This document shows, piece after piece, positions 16,689-25,527 of a stretch of DNA of 64,000 bases. The stretch's first letter is position 1, and every line of letters begins with the position of its first letter. Source of the stretch: Polycladomyces zharkentensis. GTDB lineage: Bacteria > Bacillota > Bacilli > Thermoactinomycetales > JIR-001. The stretch is taken from assembly GCF_016938855.1 (NCBI RefSeq), contig NZ_JAFHAP010000008.1, positions 310,280-374,279 of the forward strand, in the 5' to 3' direction. The translations under genes and the position numbers were made by a program. The notes beneath the pieces were generated by a model. That model ran no database searches. It was not told the DNA's origin and saw only the letters and a program-made list of their open reading frames with translations.

Positions 16689-17060
16689 ATGGCAAAAGAA
16701 GAGAAAGCCCCAAAGAAAACGAAAGCGACTGCCCAAGTGAAAAGCGAAGCTGAAGCCGCCTTGAACGAAAACGAATTGGATTACCCCGCTTATGGCTATG
16801 GCGCGGAAGGTTTTTACGAAACCCCCGGTTATTGGGATGATCCGTATCCCGCCACCAGCGAGTATTTTTCGACGGGCGACGGTTATTACCCGTACGATTA
16901 CGGTACTTACGATTACGGAACCGCGACAGTCCCGGGGGATGCGAACGCAGATGTTAGCATATTCCCCTTTTTCCGTCCGTTCCCGTTCTTCGGCTTTCCT
17001 TTCTTCCGCCCGTTCCCGTTTTTCGGGTTCCCGTTCTTCCGTCCGTTCCCGTTCTGGTGA
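16689..17060 (+). CDS. Phe/Pro-repeat protein, spore-coat-like
   Basis: AGAGGAGGAATATCAG before the ATG at 16689 is a strong start. The 123-residue product has three parts: a Lys/Ala-rich basic head (residues 1-25), a Tyr/Gly/Asp-rich middle (YPAYGYGAEGFYETPGYWDD, YYPYDYGTYDYG) and a tail built of three copies of an FFRPFPFFGFP-type unit ending in PFPFW. Such low-complexity Tyr- and Phe-rich proteins are typical of spore coat or envelope proteins (inference). It is divergent from the LigD-polymerase gene, and the next 200 bases hold a decayed second copy. Confidence 0.7.
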   Translation: MAKEEKAPKKTKATAQVKSEAEAALNENELDYPAYGYGAEGFYETPGYWDDPYPATSEYFSTGDGYYPYDYGTYDYGTATVPGDANADVSIFPFFRPFPFFGFPFFRPFPFFGFPFFRPFPFW

Positions 17061-17260
17061 CAAGTCCACTGTCGCTCCGACCAATAAAACAAAGCGGAAA
17101 AACCAAAAGAAAACGACCGCTCAAGCGAACGCGAAGTCGCCCGCTGCGGTCCGGGAATTGATCAAGGATATCCCGATTATTCGGTTGATCCGGATCCCGC
17201 CGCCAGCCCAGGAACCGTGTCATCGGGTGACGGACAGCTCATCCTCTCAGACACAATATG
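17061..17260 (+). pseudogene. decayed tandem copy of the Phe/Pro-repeat gene
   Basis: Directly after the stop one frame reads NKTKRKNQKKTTAQANAKSP (compare KKTKATAQVKSEAEA of the intact gene), and a second frame reads GYPDYSVDPDPAASPGTVSS followed by GDG (compare ETPGYWDDPYPATSEYFSTGDG). The order and spacing match the head and middle of the intact gene, with a frameshift and no start. It is a tandem duplicate that has decayed. Confidence 0.55.
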
Positions 17261-17405
17261 ACCGTCACCCTTATTGTTTCCCCTTATCCCCCCATCCCTA
17301 TTCGCATCCCCCACCGTCCTTACACTCCCGTACCCTTGCTGATCATCCGAACCCTTTCGCCCGCTTCGGCAAGGAATTCATCCTCGCGACAAGCGGGCTT
17401 TTCAT

Positions 17406-18323
17406 TCAAGTTGACAAAGAGAACCCTTTGATGACGGGAGAACGCAACGTTCCATCCGGCGTCCAGGACAGGAACCGTACTTGCACGGTCAACAACGGCT
17501 GCAACCAAACGACGGTATCCGTTGACGGAAAACGCGGTGCGACGGCAATCGGCGGTTTGGATATGCGCAATTGTGGAAGAAATTGCGTCAGTACGGTAAG
17601 TTCCTTTTGATTCAATCCGGTAGCCGCTTTCCCGATATACCGTTCGGGCGCGACGGCGGGTTCCCCCAATATCAGCGCGTTTGCACGTCCTTGCCGTAAA
17701 GTGGCTCCGATCACTGCCGCCCGCATCTCGTGAAAATGTTTTACCTTCAGCCATGTGGGATGTTTCTTCCCCACATGATACATACCCTCACGTTCCTTGA
17801 TGACGATCCCTTCCATTTCTTTCTCCTTTACGGTCTCAAACAGGGCCGTACCGTCTTCATAATTGTCGCAGACATGGATTCGCTTCAATCCGGGAGGAAT
17901 CAGCCGGGACAGCCGTTCGTAACGTTCAAACAGGGGACGGTCCGTCCACCAGCGTCCGTCGGCGAACAACAAATCAAACACCATATAATACACCGGAATG
18001 TGAACCATCAACCGTGATTGGTTGGCCGGAGATCCCAAGTCCCGTTTCAACACCCGAAAAAAATCGGGACGTCCGCCTTCGAGCGCCACCACTTCTCCGT
18101 CGAGCAGCACGCTCTCACATTCCAGCAACGACAACTCCGTCAGCAGATCGGGATATGTGTGCGTTCGCTCGTTTTGCTTGCGGTTGTACAGCCACCACCC
18201 GGATTCGTCTTTGCAGGCCAGCAGACGAACACCGTCCCATTTGACTTGGTACCAGTACCTGTCGCTTTCGGGAATCGACTCTTGCGGGATCGGCTCCATC
18301 GGTTGAATTGCGGGCATTCTCAT
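17406..18323 (-). CDS. ATP-dependent DNA ligase (NHEJ type)
   Basis: The 305-residue enzyme seals nicks using ATP. The adenylation motif KxDG is YQVKWDGVRLL, the next motifs are LLDGEVVAL and YMVFDLLFADGRWW, then MEGIVIKERE and TWLKVKHF. The OB-fold domain follows and ends VRFLSWTPDGTLRSPVIKGF, typical for LigD/LigC ligases. The ATG at 18323 is preceded by GGAGGGAG. Together with the polymerase and Ku genes close by, it makes a split version of LigD. It may repair double-strand breaks in germinating spores, as in B. subtilis (family knowledge). Confidence 0.93.
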   Translation of the reverse strand: MRMPAIQPMEPIPQESIPESDRYWYQVKWDGVRLLACKDESGWWLYNRKQNERTHTYPDLLTELSLLECESVLLDGEVVALEGGRPDFFRVLKRDLGSPANQSRLMVHIPVYYMVFDLLFADGRWWTDRPLFERYERLSRLIPPGLKRIHVCDNYEDGTALFETVKEKEMEGIVIKEREGMYHVGKKHPTWLKVKHFHEMRAAVIGATLRQGRANALILGEPAVAPERYIGKAATGLNQKELTVLTQFLPQLRISKPPIAVAPRFPSTDTVVWLQPLLTVQVRFLSWTPDGTLRSPVIKGFSLST

Positions 18324-18560
18324 TTTGCGTCTCCCTCCACGGTTTAGTCTGCCCCAATCCCAATGAAAAGCCCAACCCAATCTCAATCCGGAAAGCGCAG
18401 AATGTGATCGTCGGCAATATCCGCTGCCTTGCCCGCATCTTCTCCCCCCGGCTCCGAGCAGTCTTCAGCCCCGGGTCCCGGCAGGACAGAGCGAAGAGTA
18501 AGCCGGAAAAGGATGCGATGACACGCCCTGCCGAGACATATCACCAAAACGCCGGTTTAT

Positions 18561-19086
18561 AAACAGCGAGCGGGAAAACCCAGCCCTCTCGCAAGTCCGA
18601 CAATTTCCCGTATTTCTCAAGGACCATTTTCATTCCTTTGGATTGCCTTTGAAGACTTAAACATTCGGGCGATGGTAAAAAATCACCATCTTGCCAAGAG
18701 CATTGCAGACGCTGGTAGGAGGATGTTGGTTCAATTCACGGCTTACAAGGCAGAGTGGGCCGGTAAGCTAGTGATGGAAGTGGATCCTCGCCACACGTCG
18801 CAAGTTTGCTCGGAGTGCGGTCGGATCGTAAAGAAGACCTTAAAAGAACGTACATTGTTGCTCATGCGGATATGTGGCAGACAGAGATATCAATGCGCAA
18901 GAAATATCCTGCATCGAGCGATGGGAACCGTTCCTGAACCGAAATACGGACAATGAGAATGAAACCTTTTCCAGGCTTGGACGAAGCCTTCGTGGATGGA
19001 TGTGGGTTGCCACGCCAGATGAAGCGAGAAGCCCACGGCGACCGAAGGGAGTGCCTTAGGTGCTTCAGCCGTGTGGAGCAAGTCAC
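18561..19086 (+). mobile_element. IS200/IS605-type deletion derivative, copy B
   Basis: This 526-bp segment matches copy A (499-1008) at both ends and in the TnpB remnant. Readable TnpB pieces are SIADAGRRMLVQFTAYK, VDPRHTSQVCSECGRIVKK (first zinc-finger Cys pair) and, after a frameshift near 18855, SCGYVADRDINAQEIS. The N-terminal ~75% of tnpB and any tnpA are gone. The left end again follows TTTAT (18556-18560). The 237 bases before it (18324-18560) show no gene. Confidence 0.75.
18890..19086 (+). ncRNA. omega-RNA-like right end of IS200/IS605 remnant B
   Basis: It is the counterpart of the right end of copy A, about 85-90% identical over the last ~135 bases by eye. It has the GAAGCCCACGGC, GCTTCAGCCGTG and GGAGCAAGTCAC blocks in the same order. 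The following sequence (GAGTCGCTCTTTTTCCACCA), inside the DUF962 gene, would be its guide. Expression is unknown. Confidence 0.45.
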
Positions 19087-19370
19087 GAGTCGCTCTTTTT
19101 CCACCACTGCGCCCACTTTCTCGCCAACCAGTACGGTCCGATCAGCAAAAAACGGGGATTGCTGAAAAACGAAGGCTTTTTTCCTTCAAATGCATGACCG
19201 ACAAATTGTAAAATCCATCCCGCCACAAACAGGATAAGGGCGGTTTTCCATTGAAAAAGCACCAGCGGAATCGAGATGACGATCATCGGGATGCCGAACG
19301 CATGCGTCAGTTGGTTGATCGGATGTTGGTGATCCTGTTTGTATTTCTCCAATAATTCAGATAAACGCAT
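19083..19370 (-). CDS. Mpo1/DUF962 family membrane protein
   Basis: The 95-residue product begins MRLSELLEKYKQDHQHPINQ, with the conserved H-x2-N, followed by two membrane segments and HAFEGKKPSFFSNPRFLLIG, the signature of the YGL010w/Mpo1 (DUF962) family. The yeast member is a dioxygenase of fatty-acid alpha-oxidation; the bacterial role is not established. The stop codon (19083-19085) is part of the right end of IS remnant B, so the C-terminus ...WWKKSDS was set by the insertion. Confidence 0.8.
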   Translation of the reverse strand: MRLSELLEKYKQDHQHPINQLTHAFGIPMIVISIPLVLFQWKTALILFVAGWILQFVGHAFEGKKPSFFSNPRFLLIGPYWLARKWAQWWKKSDS

Positions 19371-19480
19371 ACACCAAACACCTCCCGTATTTCTTTTTCG
19401 CTTCGTTCCGACAACTCCCCTTCTGAATGTCCCGGTTGTCCCATATAGATAAAAAAAGCGGATTTCAAATGGAGGCGGCC

Positions 19481-19810
19481 ATGAAACCGGGAATGAAACA
19501 AATCTTGATGCAGTCTGTCATTTTCACCGCATTGGCGGTCAACGTGATGTTGGGTGCCCTTCTTTGGGCGAGGGGGCAAGTGTCTCTGCCGGCCACTGCG
19601 CCCACCGCCGCCGTACCCGTCTTGCCGGGTGAACGGGTGGAGGTGCGGGATCGGTTTGAAGGAGTCGAACGACACGGTGACTGGTGGATTGAAACGTATG
19701 AGAAAGTGGAGTATCGCTACGATCGTTACGGTCGGTTGTTGGAGGCCCTTCCCACTGGAGAAAAAACCTATTTGCGATACTGGGGCAATCAAAAGCGGCC
19801 GAAACCGTGA
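19481..19810 (+). CDS. short membrane-anchored protein, unknown
   Basis: The 109-residue product has an N-terminal membrane segment (LMQSVIFTALAVNVMLGALLW) and a polar outside part rich in Tyr and Arg (WWIETYEKVEYRYDRYGRLL). GGAGG lies just before the ATG at 19481; ATGs at 19469 and 19493 are alternatives. It converges on the Ku gene. I do not recognise it. Confidence 0.5.
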   Translation: MKPGMKQILMQSVIFTALAVNVMLGALLWARGQVSLPATAPTAAVPVLPGERVEVRDRFEGVERHGDWWIETYEKVEYRYDRYGRLLEALPTGEKTYLRYWGNQKRPKP

Positions 19811-19814
19811 GCAC

Positions 19815-20609
19815 TTATTCCGTTCCGGCCGCCTTCTTTCTTTTTTGGGCCGCTTCGATGCTCGCCTTGAGCGCTTCCATCAGATCGACCACTTTTTCCG
19901 GTTCGGCTTCCGGCGCCTGCACAATTTCTTCGCCGCTGATTTTCTTTTCAATCGCTGCTTGCAACGCTTCGCGGTAATCGTCCCGATATTTTCCGGGATC
20001 AAACGATGTGGACAAGCTTTCGATCAGCTGGCGCGCCATTTCCATTTCTTTTTCCGGCAATGCCGTCTCTTCCGGAACCCCCGGCACCAATGCCGCAGAA
20101 CGCACTTCATCAGGGTAGAAGATCGTTTCCATCACCAGACAGTTTTGATACACCCTGACCACTGCCAGGCTTTGCTTGGAACGAATCGTGATCTGCGCCA
20201 CGCCGATTTTCCCCGTCTCCTCCATCGCTTCCCTGAGCAGGGTGTACGCCCGTTCACCGGTATCTCCCGGACCCAAATAATAGGTGCGGTCAAAGTAGAT
20301 CGGATCGATTTCCCGCAAATCCACAAAGTCGAGAATTTCGATTGTTTTGCGGTTTTCCGGTGCGATCGCCTCCAATTCCTCTTTTTCCATCAATACGAAT
20401 TTCCCGTCCGCGTATTCCACACCTTTCACGACATCGGCCCACGACACTTCCTCCTGGCAATAAGGGCAGGTGCGCGTATATTGCAACGGCGTCCGGCACT
20501 TCTTGTGCAACAGGCGAAACGGCACTTTTTTCCCTTCGGTGGCCGCATACATTTTGACCGGAATATTGACCAAACCGAAACTGATCGCACCTTTCCATAT
20601 GGTATGCAT
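19815..20609 (-). CDS. ku: Ku DNA-end-binding protein
   Basis: The 264-residue homodimeric Ku protein encircles DNA ends and recruits the ligase and polymerase in non-homologous end joining. It has the opening MHTIWKGAISFGLVNIPVKM, the YTRTCPYCQEEVSWADVVKG block, and PIYFDRTYYLGPGDTGERAY. The C-terminal tail is Lys/Ala-rich and probably contacts the ligase. The start at 20609 follows a GGAGGG site. The partner genes are at 15675 and 17406. Confidence 0.95.
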   Translation of the reverse strand: MHTIWKGAISFGLVNIPVKMYAATEGKKVPFRLLHKKCRTPLQYTRTCPYCQEEVSWADVVKGVEYADGKFVLMEKEELEAIAPENRKTIEILDFVDLREIDPIYFDRTYYLGPGDTGERAYTLLREAMEETGKIGVAQITIRSKQSLAVVRVYQNCLVMETIFYPDEVRSAALVPGVPEETALPEKEMEMARQLIESLSTSFDPGKYRDDYREALQAAIEKKISGEEIVQAPEAEPEKVVDLMEALKASIEAAQKRKKAAGTE

Positions 20610-20624
20610 GGCGTATCCCTCCAT

Positions 20625-21992
20625 TCACGTGGACAATTGTTGCCAGCGTTGCCGGGTCAAATCGGGGCGTCCCTCGATGAAATGGCACAATCCTTCGTAA
20701 AAGACGGGTTCTTTCCATTGGGTGCACAGCTGTTGCGCTTGTTGGAACAGCCGGGTTGCTTCCGCAACACGCCCCTGTTCCAATAAGATGCGCCCCTTTT
20801 GAAAACAACCCATTGCTTGCACGGATGGCACCGACTGCTGCATGACCGTCTCCGCCAGCGATTCCGCCCGGGAAAACTCGTTCAGATGGGTCAGCAACTG
20901 GGAACGGATCAACAACCAATCCGGTTGCTGTTTGACCTCATCCGGCACCCGTGTCATGATTTGTTCCGCCTTGGTCCATTCACCCTGCTGCATCCGCATC
21001 CAAAGCAGGGTGAACAGCAAATCCGGGTTCTGGGGAGCCAAACACAACCCCTTTTTCAGCCACATCTCGGCATCCGTCGTTTTGCCGAGCGCCCACAGGT
21101 TCCAACTGATTCCGTGGTAAGCGGCAGGATTGACGGGATCGTGCGACAGCAATTTCCGATACCACAATAAGGCTTCCTCCGGCTTGCCCATCTCCTCATA
21201 GTCGTGGGCGATCGCTTCCATCACGTGAGGGTGACGTGTTTTTTCGTATACCCAGATTCGCCAGTACAGACCGTTTTCCCGTTCCCCTATCCGCTGATAA
21301 CACTGTGACAGAGACAGCATGGATTCCCAATCTTCCTCATCCAGCAGGATCGCCTGATAAAAGTGGCGGATCGCTTCCATGTATTCTCCCAGACGGAAGT
21401 GACACGTTCCGATGTTGAACCACGTATCCGGATTGTGCTGGTCGTACGACAGCGCTTTTTGAAACGCCCGGATCGCTTGGCGGTCATCCCCGCGTTTGAC
21501 CCGTACACATCCCAGCATATGATGGGCAAAGCCGAGAAAGACATCATGCGTCGCCGTTTTGGCCACCATTTGGAACTGACGGTCCGCTTCGTCCCAATCA
21601 CCGGACTGAAAGTGGCTGAGCGCCAAATAGATGCGTCCGAGCAGAAAGTCGGGTTCTTCCTCCACCACCTGCTGAAATGCATCCTCCGCTTGCGCAAACA
21701 TCCGCAATTGGTAATATCCCTGACCCTGCCGAAACTGTCGTACCGATTCCTCACGCAGCCAGAATTCGTCTTCCAGCACCTGATCCTGCACGGACAACTC
21801 GGGATGACGCTGAAGCAAACGTGCCATCTGTTCCTCCACCAATGCCCACGACTCCAGCAAATGGTGGCATGTTGTCTGGATCTGGTGAAACCGTTCTTTG
21901 AGTCGTTCACGCTCCTGAGCGGTTCCGGCGGGATATTGGGCTTCGATTTCGGACAACCCTTGCAGGATGGTATCGATCCACTGGCGAAACAC
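20625..21992 (-). CDS. tetratricopeptide-repeat protein
   Basis: The 455-residue product consists of an N-terminal helical part and about nine TPR units, for example YYQLRMFAQAEDAFQQVVEE, AIRAFQKALSYDQHNPDTWF and EEALLWYRKLLSHDPVNPAA. There is no signal peptide or enzyme motif, so it should be a cytoplasmic scaffold. I start at the GTG (21992) with GGGGAGG seven bases upstream; the ATG six bases earlier is too close to that site. It lies 15 bases upstream of ku and is probably cotranscribed with it. Function unknown. Confidence 0.75.
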   Translation of the reverse strand: MFRQWIDTILQGLSEIEAQYPAGTAQERERLKERFHQIQTTCHHLLESWALVEEQMARLLQRHPELSVQDQVLEDEFWLREESVRQFRQGQGYYQLRMFAQAEDAFQQVVEEEPDFLLGRIYLALSHFQSGDWDEADRQFQMVAKTATHDVFLGFAHHMLGCVRVKRGDDRQAIRAFQKALSYDQHNPDTWFNIGTCHFRLGEYMEAIRHFYQAILLDEEDWESMLSLSQCYQRIGERENGLYWRIWVYEKTRHPHVMEAIAHDYEEMGKPEEALLWYRKLLSHDPVNPAAYHGISWNLWALGKTTDAEMWLKKGLCLAPQNPDLLFTLLWMRMQQGEWTKAEQIMTRVPDEVKQQPDWLLIRSQLLTHLNEFSRAESLAETVMQQSVPSVQAMGCFQKGRILLEQGRVAEATRLFQQAQQLCTQWKEPVFYEGLCHFIEGRPDLTRQRWQQLST

Positions 21993-22092
21993 GTTCATCC
22001 CTCCCCGGCAGCGGTTTTCGCTATGAGTATCTCCCGTCGTCCGTTTTCCATGCTGAAAAATGGTGGGATCAAAGGGGTGATCCCGCCGAGCC

Positions 22093-22126
22093 GAAAAAAA
22101 AAGCCGTTCCCTGTTGGAACGACTTG
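22093..22126 (-). terminator. terminator after panD
   Basis: AAGTCGTTCC-aacag-GGAACGGCTT on the minus strand followed by eight T. It ends the birA/pan run. Confidence 0.85.
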
Positions 22127-22188
22127 TTGATTCATTCGTGAATGGTCCCGCATGACTAAAGCAACTCATTGCGATGGCTTCCCGCTTT

Positions 22189-22572
22189 TTATAAAATCGT
22201 GCCGTGTATTTCTTCCCCGATCACCGTCTGGATCTCGTTGTTCTCTCCCATGATTGCGATCTTGGGTTGGTGACGGGCGATCTCTTCCTCACTCATCAAA
22301 GCATAAGAGATGATAATCACCTTATCCCCCGGCTGTACCAACCGGGCCGCTGCCCCATTCAAGCAAATCGTCCGGCTGCCGCGCGGACCGGGAATGACGT
22401 AGGTTTCCAAACGGGCCCCATTGTTGTTGTTGACAATCTGCACTTTTTCGTTGGGCAAAATGTCGACACGTTCCAAAATCTCCTCGTCGATGGTCACACT
22501 GCCCACGTAGTTCAGGTTGGCTTCCGTCACCGTGGCCCGGTGAATCTTGGCTTTCATCATCGTGCGAAACAT
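22189..22572 (-). CDS. panD: aspartate 1-decarboxylase proenzyme
   Basis: The 127-residue precursor cuts itself between Gly24 and Ser25 (NYVGSVTID) to give the pyruvoyl cofactor, and makes beta-alanine from aspartate for pantothenate. [17 protein letters not shown] and [11 protein letters not shown]-type blocks (here [13 protein letters not shown]) are intact, and the length is standard. It overlaps panC by 16 bases. Confidence 0.96.
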   Translation of the reverse strand: MFRTMMKAKIHRATVTEANLNYVGSVTIDEEILERVDILPNEKVQIVNNNNGARLETYVIPGPRGSRTICLNGAAARLVQPGDKVIIISYALMSEEEIARHQPKIAIMGENNEIQTVIGEEIHGTIL

Positions 22573-23429
22573 GCTCCGTCCCCCTCTTCCGGCAGAATCA
22601 GGTTATCGATCAACCGCGTGGAGCCGAACCGAACCGCCACCGCCATGATGATGCGCTCGTTTTCCAAACGGTCAACCGGCTCCAGACGCGGATAGGTCAG
22701 CACCTGCACGTAGTCGATGTCTGCCAGCGGTTGTGTACGGATTTCTTTTTCCAAAAAAGCAGTCACATCTGCCGCCCGTGTCAGTCTGCCCGCTTCAATT
22801 TGCTCCTTTGCCGTGCGCAGAGCCCGGTACAACACGGTCGCTTGCTTTCGTTCCTCCGGTGTCAGGTACACGTTGCGGGAACTCATCGCCAAACCGTCCG
22901 GCTCCCGGACGGTCGGACAGGGTACGATCTCCACCGGAAAATTGAGGTCTTCCGTCATCTGCTGAATGACCGCGACTTGTTGCGCGTCTTTCAAACCGAA
23001 ATACGCCTTGTCGGGTTGGACGATGTGAAACAGCTTCGTCACCACGGTCGCGACTCCGTCGAAATGGCCGGGACGCGATACGCCGCACAAAGGCTCGGTG
23101 ATCCGTCGCAGGGTCACGGTGGTCAACGATTCCGACGGATACATCTCGTCAACACTGGGTGCGAACAAAAAGTCCACGCCCGCAGCTTCGGCGATCGCCG
23201 CATCTCGTTCCAGATCTCTGGGATAGCGGTCGTAATCCTCATTCGGCCCGAACTGCAACGGGTTGACAAAAACGGATACCACAACCGTGTCGCACTCTTG
23301 GCGAGCCCGATCCATCAGGCTTTGATGGCCTCGATGCAAGTAACCCATCGTCGGTACGAAACCAATGGTTCCCGCACGAAGCGGTCGCAAGGTTTGCCGC
23401 AATTCCTGAATCGAATGAATGATCTTCAT
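22557..23429 (-). CDS. panC: pantothenate synthetase
   Basis: The 290-residue ligase joins pantoate and beta-alanine with ATP. The nucleotide-binding HxGH is in [13 protein letters not shown], the [18 protein letters not shown] block binds pantoate, and the KMSKS-equivalent is MSSRNVYL. The start overlaps the panB stop by four bases. Confidence 0.97.
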   Translation of the reverse strand: MKIIHSIQELRQTLRPLRAGTIGFVPTMGYLHRGHQSLMDRARQECDTVVVSVFVNPLQFGPNEDYDRYPRDLERDAAIAEAAGVDFLFAPSVDEMYPSESLTTVTLRRITEPLCGVSRPGHFDGVATVVTKLFHIVQPDKAYFGLKDAQQVAVIQQMTEDLNFPVEIVPCPTVREPDGLAMSSRNVYLTPEERKQATVLYRALRTAKEQIEAGRLTRAADVTAFLEKEIRTQPLADIDYVQVLTYPRLEPVDRLENERIIMAVAVRFGSTRLIDNLILPEEGDGACFAR

Positions 23430-24289
23430 TTTCTGCTCAATCCTTTACCTCCATACAATGTGGCCATTGCTTCGTTTGAAAGATGGAATACGTGTTCTTC
23501 CTGCGGGAAACGCGTTTCCCTGACCGCTTGCACATAACGCCGGATTCCTTCCTGCATCACCGCTCCCGCCTCGGCAAACGCTTGGACGAAGGAAGGGTTC
23601 ACTTCGCTGGCGATTTGCAGCACGTCGTGGAAGACCAGCACCTGACCGTCACAGTAGCGGCCCGCCCCGATCCCGATCGTCGGGATGGTGATCGCTTCCG
23701 TAATTTCTCGTGCCAACTCCTCCGGCACGCACTCCAACACCAACGCGAACGCCCCGGCTTCTTCCAACAAACGGGCATCGCGTATCAGGCGCTGCGCCGT
23801 TTCGGCATCGCGCCCCTGCACCCTGTAACCGCCCAGTTGATGAACCGATTGCGGTGTCAAGCCCAGGTGGCCCATCACCGGTATGCCAGCCGCCACACAA
23901 GCGCGTACCACTTCCAGGATTTCTTCACCGCCCTCGATCTTGACGGCTTTGGCTCCAGCCTCCTGCATGAGACGTCCGGCGGCCCGAAGCGCATGCTCCG
24001 TTCCCAGATGGCAGGTCAGAAACGGCAGATCGGATACGACAAATGCATGTTTCGTTCCCCGGGTAACCGCTTTCGTATGATGCACCATATCGTCGATGGT
24101 GACCGGAATGGTGGAATCATACCCCAATACCACCATTCCCAGCGAATCCCCCACCAGAATCACGTCCACCCCGGCCTGATCCGCCAATTTGGCCGAAGGA
24201 TAATCATAGGCCGTGATCATGGCGATTTTCTGTCCTTTCGCCTTCATGTCGCGCAACATGCGGGTGGTGATTTTTTTCCGCCCTTCCAT
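23426..24289 (-). CDS. panB: 3-methyl-2-oxobutanoate hydroxymethyltransferase
   Basis: The 287-residue enzyme makes ketopantoate from 2-oxoisovalerate and methylene-tetrahydrofolate. The metal-binding VILVGDSLGMVVLGYDST, the catalytic AVKIEGGEE and PVMGHLGLTPQSVHQLGGY blocks are all present. It heads panB-panC-panD, as in B. subtilis, and is separated from birA by a terminator-like hairpin. Confidence 0.97.
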   Translation of the reverse strand: MEGRKKITTRMLRDMKAKGQKIAMITAYDYPSAKLADQAGVDVILVGDSLGMVVLGYDSTIPVTIDDMVHHTKAVTRGTKHAFVVSDLPFLTCHLGTEHALRAAGRLMQEAGAKAVKIEGGEEILEVVRACVAAGIPVMGHLGLTPQSVHQLGGYRVQGRDAETAQRLIRDARLLEEAGAFALVLECVPEELAREITEAITIPTIGIGAGRYCDGQVLVFHDVLQIASEVNPSFVQAFAEAGAVMQEGIRRYVQAVRETRFPQEEHVFHLSNEAMATLYGGKGLSRK

Positions 24290-24335
24290 CTCGTTTCCCT
24301 CCGATTGCTCCTGAGCCGAACGGAACCCGCCAAAG

Positions 24336-24379
24336 ACAAAAAACGCCTCCCAGCCGGAAAAAGGACTGAAAAGGCGTTG
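24336..24379 (-). terminator. terminator between birA and panB
   Basis: AACGCCT and AGGCGTT flank a 23-base loop on the minus strand and are followed by TTTTTTG. It could end the birA transcript or attenuate panBCD. The 170 bases between it and birA (24380-24549) show no gene. Confidence 0.6.
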
Positions 24380-24549
24380 GTTTCACCCTTTTCTCTGTCT
24401 CCGTCCCTCAGGCTCAGAGCAGATTTGCAAAAACGATTCAGTTTTCCCTTATGATGTCCATCAGTTCCAAAGTGACGTGCAACTCCCGCAAATGGGATAT
24501 TGCCGTCACCTTAAGGGTAACGCAAATGAACCGGTTTGGCAATCCCCGC

Positions 24550-25527
24550 TCATACCTGCCGGATGTCCGCCGAGTAGACGGGAACGACTCCTTCGTCGGT
24601 TTCCAACAGCAACGCTCCGGAAGCATGAAGCCCCTTGGCTATGCCCTGTCGCGGCCCTTGCGGGGTATGAGCCGTTACGGATTGGCCGAGCATGCAGGCG
24701 AAAGATTCCCAGGAACGGCGAATCGGTTCAAATCCTTCGGTCAGATACAGATCATACACATGCTCCAATTCTTCCAAAATCGCCGCAATCAGCTCCGCCC
24801 GCCGATAGGTGCGCCCGCTTTCGGCGGTCAGGGAGGTGGCGATGGTTTTCAAATCCTCGGGAATCGATGAAGCCGGTGTGTTGACATTCACCCCGATCCC
24901 CAGAACGACGTAATGAATTTGATCCTGCTCCCCTCTCAATTCCGTCAGGATGCCGCACACTTTTTTTCCGTTGATCAACAGGTCGTTGGGCCATTTGATC
25001 GTCACCGGCAAACCCGTTTCCTTTCGGATGGCCCGCGTCACCCCGACTGACGCCATCAGCGTCAACTGTGGAGCGAGATTGAGCGGGATCGGTGGCCGCA
25101 ACAACAAACTCATCCATATACCGGATCGCGGCGGTGAGTGCCATTTGCGCCCCATGCGTCCGCGGCCCTGGGTTTGTTCGTCGGCGAGAAACAAGGCCCC
25201 CTCTTCGGCACCGGACCGCACGCCTTGGTGAGCCAACCACTGCGTCGAACCCACCGATTCCACATAATGAATGGTATGTCCGAACCGTCGCGTGGAAAGC
25301 AATGCCTTGATCTCCTCCGGCGCAATCCGATCCGGCTGATAACGGAGACAATATCCCGCTTTCGGTTTGGCCTCGATTTCATACCCCGCTTTCCTCAGTT
25401 CGTCGATATGCTTCCAGATGGCCGTCCGGGTACAACCCAATTGTCTGCTGATCTCCTCACCGGATACAAAATGATCGGCATGCTCGACCAGCAACGCCAA
25501 CAGGCGTTCGCGGATCTCACTTCCCAA
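24550..25527 (-). CDS. birA: bifunctional biotin-protein ligase / biotin repressor
   Basis: The 325-residue protein has an N-terminal winged helix (SGEEISRQLGCTRTAIWKHI) and a biotin ligase domain with GRGRMGRKWHSPPRSGIWMS, GVNVNTP and a C-terminal SH3-like part. It activates biotin with ATP, biotinylates carboxyl-carrier proteins and represses biotin genes when biotinyl-AMP is bound. It overlaps cca by 11 bases, the same order as in B. subtilis. Confidence 0.96.
   Translation of the reverse strand: MGSEIRERLLALLVEHADHFVSGEEISRQLGCTRTAIWKHIDELRKAGYEIEAKPKAGYCLRYQPDRIAPEEIKALLSTRRFGHTIHYVESVGSTQWLAHQGVRSGAEEGALFLADEQTQGRGRMGRKWHSPPRSGIWMSLLLRPPIPLNLAPQLTLMASVGVTRAIRKETGLPVTIKWPNDLLINGKKVCGILTELRGEQDQIHYVVLGIGVNVNTPASSIPEDLKTIATSLTAESGRTYRRAELIAAILEELEHVYDLYLTEGFEPIRRSWESFACMLGQSVTAHTPQGPRQGIAKGLHASGALLLETDEGVVPVYSADIRQV

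Noticed and set aside
16632-17084. N-terminal extension of the LigD-polymerase frame to 17084
   Set aside because: The extra 150 residues (ERERTEEREPEKRERAEERK and similar) are the exact antisense of the Phe/Pro-repeat gene, which has a strong ribosome-binding site.
23483-24454. 323-codon plus-strand frame opposite panB
   Set aside because: Antisense of panB; His/Arg-rich without motifs.
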